Below, piece by piece: positions 58,856-64,000 of a stretch of DNA of 64,000 bases. The stretch is from Chersky-806 sp038252255. Lineage in GTDB: Bacteria > Actinomycetota > Acidimicrobiia > IMCC26256 > JAENVU01. The notes under the pieces were generated by a model. It was not told the origin of the DNA. It worked only from the letters and a program-made list of their open reading frames with translations, and made no database searches. A program made the position numbers and the translations under genes. The stretch covers positions 1-64,000 of the forward strand of contig JBBSAM010000015.1 of assembly GCA_038252255.1 (NCBI GenBank), written 5' to 3'. Each line of letters begins with the position of its first letter. Within the stretch, counting starts at the first letter, position 1.

Positions 58856-60934
58856 ATGTCCCGCCGCTACGTCCAGTCCCTACGCCACCGGGCGGACCAG
58901 TCGGGGATGCTCCTGGCGGCGGCGAACGTCCCCCTCACGTTCCAGCGGACGCTCATGCCCCGCCCGACCGTGGACCAGGCCATCGTCACCGGCCTCTCCA
59001 TCGCCTCGAACCACGCGCTCGTCGCGCTCGTGCAGGAGACCATCCAGGCCACCGCGCTGCTCACGCTCCGGCGCACCAGCATCCGGTCGGACAACGTCGC
59101 CTGGAGCCGGGCATCGCTCGCGCTCGATGCCGCGGCGATCGGGACGGGGATCGCGCTCCAGCGCGGGTTCCGCCAACGCAACCGCGAGCCGTTGGCGCGT
59201 GCGGCCTTCCGTACCGGTGGCTTCTGGCTCACCGTGACGGGAAGCGCGGGTGGGATCATCGGCGGGCTGCAGGAAGCGGTAGGGACGTTCCGGGGACGCG
59301 CGTCGAACACCGTGCCGGTCGTGGTCCCGGCGGCCGGGGTGATGGCCGCGCTGCTCCAGCTCCGGCTGCACAACGCGTCCCGCCTCGACGCGGACCTCCC
59401 ACCCGACGGCGCCGTGGTCGCGCCGCTCAAGGCGTTGGGCCTCGGGGTGGGAGTGGCGCTGGGTGTCTCGACCCTGGCACTCGGCGAGCGGCTGCTGGCC
59501 GACGCGTTCGCCCGCGCCGCGGCTCGGGTGCTCCCGATCAGCGAGGAGCTCCTCCGCCCGATCGGCCACGCGGTCGCGCTCGCGGCGCTCGGCAGCGGCA
59601 GCCGGCTCCTCGTCGAGCACACCTTCGGCGGGATCGAGCACAAGGAGACCTCGGTCGAGGCGGCCTTCGACATCCCGCCGCCGAACCCGTACGTGTCGGG
59701 GAGCGTCGCCAGCCACGTGGACTTCGAGACCTGCTCGAAGCAGGGCCGCCGATACGTCTGGACGGTGACCGCCCCCGGCACCATCCGCGAGGTGCTCGGG
59801 GACGAGACGGCCCTCCCCCCGATCCGGGTCTACGTCGGGCTCGCGAGCGCGGACAGCGAAGAAGCACGCGTCGCGCTCGTGCTCGACGAGCTGGAGCGGA
59901 CCGGCGCCTTCGAACGCTCGTGGCTCCTCGTCGCGTCACCGACGGGCACGGGTTACGTCAACTACGCCGCGGTCACGGCGCTCGAGATGCTGTCGCGCGG
60001 CGACTGCGCGACGGTGGCGATGCAGTACGCGGCACGCCCGTCGGTCCTGTCGCTCGACCGGGTGAAGGAGGGCCGCAAGCAGGCCAAGCTGTTGCTCGAC
60101 GCGCTGGCCGCGCGGCTCGAGGCGATACCGGAGGCCGAGCGCCCGAAGTTCGTGCTCTTCGGGGAGAGCCTCGGTGCGTGGACGAGTCAGGACCCGTTCG
60201 TCGATCGCGGCACCCAAGGGCTCATGGACACCGGGATCGACCACGCGATCTGGATCGGCACGCCGCATTTCAGCAAATGGAAGGAGCAGATCCTGTACGA
60301 CGGTCGGGACGACGTGGACCGCGACCTCGTCCGGGTGTTCAACGACATCGGCGAGTGGCAGGCGCTCGATCCGGAGGAGCGGGCGAAGGTCCGGTACGTG
60401 ATGATCACGCACCACGACGACGGGGTCGCGGTCTTCGGGCCCGAGATCGCGATCCAGGCTCCACCGTGGCTCGGGCCCCCGGAGACGCGCCCGCCGTCCG
60501 TGCCCAAGGGGATGCGGTGGATGCCGACCACGGCGTTCTTCCAGGTGCTCGTCGACATGAAGAACTCCGCGACGGTCGTGCCCGGCAAGTTCGCCGCGAA
60601 GGGCCACGACTATCGAGCCGACCTGCTGCCGTTCTTCCACGCCGCGCTCGGCTTCGACGCGACCGAGAAGCAGCTCGACGACATCGCCGCCTATCTCGAG
60701 CACGAGGAGCTCGGGCGGAGCGAGTGGATCAAGGCGCACGGCCTCACGGGGAAGAGCCTGGCCGCGACCGTCGTCGAGCAAGCCATGCGCGACCTGCACG
60801 AGCAAGGCCTCGACCCCGACGAGCGGCTCGCGAAGATCGTCGCGGAGATCGCCGGCAGCCAGTTCGGCGCCGGTGGCGGCGCGGACATCCCGATACCCGG
60901 CGCCGCGCCCGGTCTGGCGGACGGGGACGCGTGA
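58856..60934 (+). CDS. Membrane alpha/beta hydrolase of the Abhydrolase_9 type
   Basis: A 692-residue protein. The N-terminal 260 residues contain four to five hydrophobic segments (for example VPVVVPAAGVMAALLQL and ALGLGVGVALGVSTLAL), matching the membrane domain found before Abhydrolase_9. The C-terminal half is the catalytic domain with the nucleophile elbow FGESLGAW, preceded by VASPTGTGYVNYAA. Such proteins are putative lipases or esterases acting at the membrane; substrate unknown. GGAGG stands just upstream of the ATG at 58856. Confidence 0.83.
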   Translation: MSRRYVQSLRHRADQSGMLLAAANVPLTFQRTLMPRPTVDQAIVTGLSIASNHALVALVQETIQATALLTLRRTSIRSDNVAWSRASLALDAAAIGTGIALQRGFRQRNREPLARAAFRTGGFWLTVTGSAGGIIGGLQEAVGTFRGRASNTVPVVVPAAGVMAALLQLRLHNASRLDADLPPDGAVVAPLKALGLGVGVALGVSTLALGERLLADAFARAAARVLPISEELLRPIGHAVALAALGSGSRLLVEHTFGGIEHKETSVEAAFDIPPPNPYVSGSVASHVDFETCSKQGRRYVWTVTAPGTIREVLGDETALPPIRVYVGLASADSEEARVALVLDELERTGAFERSWLLVASPTGTGYVNYAAVTALEMLSRGDCATVAMQYAARPSVLSLDRVKEGRKQAKLLLDALAARLEAIPEAERPKFVLFGESLGAWTSQDPFVDRGTQGLMDTGIDHAIWIGTPHFSKWKEQILYDGRDDVDRDLVRVFNDIGEWQALDPEERAKVRYVMITHHDDGVAVFGPEIAIQAPPWLGPPETRPPSVPKGMRWMPTTAFFQVLVDMKNSATVVPGKFAAKGHDYRADLLPFFHAALGFDATEKQLDDIAAYLEHEELGRSEWIKAHGLTGKSLAATVVEQAMRDLHEQGLDPDERLAKIVAEIAGSQFGAGGGADIPIPGAAPGLADGDA

Positions 60935-60985
60935 CAGACTGTTCGCACGCTCGGTGATCGATCGCCCGAGCTCGAGGAGGCCGCA

Positions 60986-61762
60986 ATGGTGTCGACCGTC
61001 GAGACCCCGGAAGCGTTCGCGTTCTCGGGGTGCACCACCGTCGAAGAAGAGCGCCGGCACCGGAAGCAGCGCCTCGCCGCCGCGTTCCGCGTCTTCTCCA
61101 AGCACGGGTTCGACGAAGGGGTGGCCGGCCACATCACCGCCCGGGACCCGGAGCAGACCGACTGCTTCTGGGTCAACCCGTTCGGCATGGACTTCGGGCG
61201 CATCCGGGTGAAGGACCTGCTCCTCGTCGATCCCGACGGCCAGGTGGTCGCCGGGGTCGGTACGGTCAACCGGGCCGCGTACGCGATCCACTCCGCGGTG
61301 CACCGGGCCCGTCCGGACGTGATCGCGGCGGCGCACTCCCACTCGCTCTACGGCAAGGCCTTCTCCACGCTCGGGCGCACGCTGGATCCGATCACCCAGG
61401 ACCACTGCGACTTCTACCAGGACCATGCCCTGTACGACGGCTTCCGCGGCGTGGTCCTGGACCGCGAGGAAGGCGACAACATCGGGGCCGCACTCGGCGC
61501 GACGAAGGCGGTCGTGCTCCGCAACCACGGTCTGCTCACGGTCGGGCACTCGGTCGACGAAGCGGCGTGGTGGTTCGTCCGGATGGAGCGCTGCTGCCAC
61601 GTGACCTTGCTGGCCGAAGCCGCGGGCACACCGGTCGTGATCGACGACGACGCGGCCCGGCAGGTCTTCCGGCAGTCCGGCTCGCACGGGGCCGGCTGGT
61701 TGCAGTTCCAGAACCTCTACCAGCGAGTGGTCGAGGACGAGCCCGACCTGCTCGACGAGTGA
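60986..61762 (+). CDS. Class II aldolase/adducin-family protein
   Basis: A 258-residue zinc aldolase-fold protein. Zinc ligands are in AAHSHSLYGKA (HxH) and NHGLLTVG (third His), with the GVAGHITARDP loop near the start. It may act on a hydroxyacid or sugar-phosphate; many actinobacterial members are of unknown substrate. GAGGAGG precedes the ATG. The next gene begins 14 bp later, so they probably form an operon. Confidence 0.85.
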   Translation: MVSTVETPEAFAFSGCTTVEEERRHRKQRLAAAFRVFSKHGFDEGVAGHITARDPEQTDCFWVNPFGMDFGRIRVKDLLLVDPDGQVVAGVGTVNRAAYAIHSAVHRARPDVIAAAHSHSLYGKAFSTLGRTLDPITQDHCDFYQDHALYDGFRGVVLDREEGDNIGAALGATKAVVLRNHGLLTVGHSVDEAAWWFVRMERCCHVTLLAEAAGTPVVIDDDAARQVFRQSGSHGAGWLQFQNLYQRVVEDEPDLLDE

Positions 61763-61776
61763 AGCGAGGCTGAACG

Positions 61777-62346
61777 ATGTCGGACACCACCACGACTCCC
61801 ACCACTTCCTTCCCGAGCATGGACGTCTCCACGCGCGAGCAGTGGGATCGCATCGCGCACGAGTCCATCGAGGACTGGTCCAATGTCCCCGACCGCATGC
61901 TCGGGATGCTCCGGGCGCTCTCCTCGATCACGAACGGCTTCGCGGTAGACCAGCTGACGCACGTGTGCCAGACCGCGGCGCGGGCCGAACGGGCCGGTGC
62001 GGATCCCGAGATCGTGGCGGCCGCGCTCTGCCACGACATCGCCAAGGCGGTCTCGGAGCCGAACCACCCGGCGGTGGCGGCGGCGCTGCTGAAGCCGTAC
62101 GTCCGCCCGGAGGTCGCCTGGATGGTGGAGGTGCACCAGGACTTCCAGGGTCGCCACTACTACGGCTTCATCGGCAAGGACCCCGAAGCCCGCCGCCGGT
62201 ACGAGGGGCACCCGGCCTACGAGCTGGCCGAACGCTTCGCCGACGAATGGGACCAGACGTCGTTCGACCCGGACTACGACACCCCGCCACTCGAGCACTT
62301 CGAGCCGCTCGTCCGCGAGATCTTCCGCGCGCCACGCCGCGCCTGA
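61777..62346 (+). CDS. HD-domain phosphohydrolase-like protein
   Basis: A 189-residue HD-superfamily protein. The metal-binding centre is seen in LTHVCQTAARAERAGADPEIVAAALCHDIAKAV (His...HD) and the later VEVHQDF histidine. Members hydrolyse phosphate esters or oxygenate small molecules. It is the second gene of a pair with the class II aldolase, suggesting the same pathway. Substrate unknown. Confidence 0.78.
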   Translation: MSDTTTTPTTSFPSMDVSTREQWDRIAHESIEDWSNVPDRMLGMLRALSSITNGFAVDQLTHVCQTAARAERAGADPEIVAAALCHDIAKAVSEPNHPAVAAALLKPYVRPEVAWMVEVHQDFQGRHYYGFIGKDPEARRRYEGHPAYELAERFADEWDQTSFDPDYDTPPLEHFEPLVREIFRAPRRA

Positions 62347-62360
62347 GGCACCCCGCTCGA

Positions 62361-63059
62361 TCACCGGCCTCGGACGCGCGTCGCGAGGTAGGCGCTGCCG
62401 TTGAGCGCGGCATGCGCCATCACCGGGGCGACGATGCTGGCGGAGCGCAAGCGCAACCAGCCGAACCCGATGCCGCCGATCGTGGTGGCGACCACGTCAC
62501 CGAGCACGACGACGGGTGTGGGTGAGAGCTGATGACCGACGACGCCGGCCGTCGCCCGTTGCCGTTCCGGGTGCAGTGCCGAGCCGATGTGCCACAACCC
62601 GAACGCGAGCGCGCTCACCAGCAACGCACGGCGGCGGCTCTCGTCCCGCACACCGAGACCGAGGATCACGCCGCGGAAGGCGAGCTCCTCGGCGAGCGCG
62701 GTGGCGATCGGGATCCGGAACAGGAGCTGGGTTGCTGCCTGCGCCGTCGATGCGTCCGATACCCGCGCGTCCGTGAACGCGGTCCCTGAGCGGTCGAGCG
62801 CGCGAGCGGTGGCAGTCACGACGACGATCGCGCCCGCTGCCGCGGCACCCAGCTTGAGCCCCGCAGGGAGGTCGCGGCGGTCACAGCCGAGGTCCCGCCA
62901 CTCCGCCCCGTCACGCCGGGCGAGCGCGGCCAGACCGATCGCCGCGCCGACGCCCGCCGTCGAACGGACCCGCTCGGGGAGCACGCGGTGAGCGAACGCG
63001 CCCCAGGCCAGCGTGAGCGCGGCCGCGCCGAGATCGAGCGGGACGCCGCGCCGGGTCAT
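62361..63059 (-). CDS. CPBP-family intramembrane metalloprotease
   Basis: A 232-residue membrane protein with about six helices. The ABI/CAAX protease motifs are EELAFRG (about residue 123), FGLWH and HAALN near the end, all within or next to membrane helices. It would cleave membrane-bound or lipidated peptides or act in bacteriocin immunity. It converges on the HD-hydrolase gene and is the last complete gene of the window. Confidence 0.85.
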   Translation of the reverse strand: MTRRGVPLDLGAAALTLAWGAFAHRVLPERVRSTAGVGAAIGLAALARRDGAEWRDLGCDRRDLPAGLKLGAAAAGAIVVVTATARALDRSGTAFTDARVSDASTAQAATQLLFRIPIATALAEELAFRGVILGLGVRDESRRRALLVSALAFGLWHIGSALHPERQRATAGVVGHQLSPTPVVVLGDVVATTIGGIGFGWLRLRSASIVAPVMAHAALNGSAYLATRVRGR

Positions 63060-63140
63060 CGACCGTCGACGCTACTCATCTCTCCGAAGATCTTCCCCGG
63101 CCGAGCAATCGACCGCTACAACTGGGCGGCCGAGGGCGGT

Positions 63141-64000
63141 CTAGGGAGTCGCGATCGGTGGGGCCGGCAGCTCGGGGCGCGGGCCGGTGCCGCGCAGGAG
63201 CACCCAGTCACGGGCCTGCGCCCCTCGGAGCATCCCGGTGATGTCGCGCGCCGGCCCCGGCGTGGCGAGCAGGTATCCCTGCACCAGGTCGCAGCCCAGC
63301 GTCCGGACGGCCTCGAGCTGCACGTGGCTCTCGACGCCTTCGACGACCGTTCGGAGGCCGAGGCTGTGCCCGAGCTCGAGCATGGCGTGCAGCAAGGTCG
63401 CGCTCGTCGTGTCGAGCTCGAGGTCACCCACGAAGCTCTTGTCGATCTTCAGGACGTCGAGTGGGAAGCGCCGCAGGTACTGGAGCGCCGAGTAGCCGGT
63501 GCCGAAGTCGTCGAGCGCGACGCGCACGCCGAGCTCCCGGAGCTGCTGCAGCACGTTCAGCACATGTTCCGGATCTTCCATCACCGAGCCCTCCGTGACC
63601 TCGAGCACGATGCGGCTCGGATCGACGCTCGACTCACCCAGGGCCTGCGTGACGTCGGCCAGGAGGTCCGGGCTGTCGAACTGCTGCACGGCGACGTTCA
63701 CCGCGATGTACCAATCGGGTGCGTCGGGGAAGGTGGCATCCCAGGCCGCGAGCTGCGTGCACGCGGCGCGCAGGACGACGAGCCCGAGCGCGTGGATCAC
63801 GCCCAGCTCCTCGGCGAGCGGGATGAAGCGATCGGGCAGGATCACGCCGCGCGTGCTGTGGTTCCAGCGGGCCAGCGCTTCGAAGCCCGCGACCCGACCG
63901 CTCGGCAGGTCCACGATCGGCTGGTAGTAGATCAGCAGCTCTTCGCGATCGATGGCTTCGCGCAGCTCGCGCTGAAGCTCGAAGCGGTCTCGGGCGTCGC
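63141..64000 (-). CDS. EAL-domain c-di-GMP phosphodiesterase (5' part beyond the window)
   Basis: The frame is open to the right edge, so the protein is incomplete at its N-terminus. The visible 286 residues form a whole EAL domain: YYQPIVDLPSGRVAGFEALARWNH, NVAVQQF, ITEGSVMEDP-like EVTEGSVMED, DDFGTGYSALQYLRRFPLDVLKIDKSFV and GVESHVQLE. The EAL motif and metal ligands appear intact, implying c-di-GMP hydrolysis. A GGDEF domain may precede it outside the window, as in the related gene at 43824. Confidence 0.88.
   Translation of the reverse strand, partial: DARDRFELQRELREAIDREELLIYYQPIVDLPSGRVAGFEALARWNHSTRGVILPDRFIPLAEELGVIHALGLVVLRAACTQLAAWDATFPDAPDWYIAVNVAVQQFDSPDLLADVTQALGESSVDPSRIVLEVTEGSVMEDPEHVLNVLQQLRELGVRVALDDFGTGYSALQYLRRFPLDVLKIDKSFVGDLELDTTSATLLHAMLELGHSLGLRTVVEGVESHVQLEAVRTLGCDLVQGYLLATPGPARDITGMLRGAQARDWVLLRGTGPRPELPAPPIATP

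Overview
The window reads as a high-GC actinobacterial chromosome carrying an integrated, defence-rich mobile island. Host-side genes (about 20.7-64 kb) show strong G/C third-position bias. They include a form I CO dehydrogenase set in M-S-L order, a P450, an ACAD10-like kinase, a SARP/AfsR regulator, several GGDEF/EAL proteins and an LPxTG surface protein. This suits Actinomycetota, plausibly Acidimicrobiia, but no rRNA or other taxonomic marker is present, so the class is an inference.

Island, about 0.14-19.4 kb. A tyrosine integrase and an excisionase-like gene stand at the left. A 22-bp direct repeat (138-159 and 19374-19395) encloses the island, and two copies of the 3' half of a tRNA-Arg(ACG) gene lie at the right (18260 and 19245), with a third, decayed copy at 20672. 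After small backbone genes comes visibly lower-GC cargo: a GT4 glycosyltransferase, an unknown membrane-protein pair, and a three-gene operon of nucleoside phosphorylase, NACHT ATPase and cytidine deaminase that looks like an anti-phage system. A C5-cytosine methyltransferase, a Vsr endonuclease and a probable restriction enzyme follow on the plus strand. They converge on a four-gene minus-strand operon encoding a coiled-coil protein, a Cas4/RecB-like Fe-S nuclease, an unknown protein and an SF1 helicase-like ATPase. The right edge holds an integrase stub, a toxin-antitoxin-like pair with a matching inverted repeat, and the tRNA scars.

Surface and regulatory block, 20.7-33.6 kb. A 1493-residue secreted multidomain protein and a lipoprotein are divergent from a SARP regulator across a perfect 11-bp tandem repeat. 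An ECF sigma/anti-sigma pair is divergent from an LPxTG protein and a Calx-beta lipoprotein. Three GGAAC-N17-CGTC matches lie around this locus, one of them pointing antisense into the anti-sigma gene.

Metabolic block, 33.6-64 kb. In order: a P450 divergent from a kinase; a complete polyamine-type ABC transporter (potA-D-B-C order); a translationally coupled flavin/Fe-S electron-transfer operon with ApbE; a membrane PAS-GGDEF-EAL protein; cell-wall, SDR, quinone-reductase and VOC genes; a molybdenum-cofactor nucleotidyltransferase followed by coxM-coxS-coxL and an XdhC-YHS fusion; an alpha/beta hydrolase, aldolase, HD hydrolase and CPBP protease; and a truncated EAL protein at the right edge.
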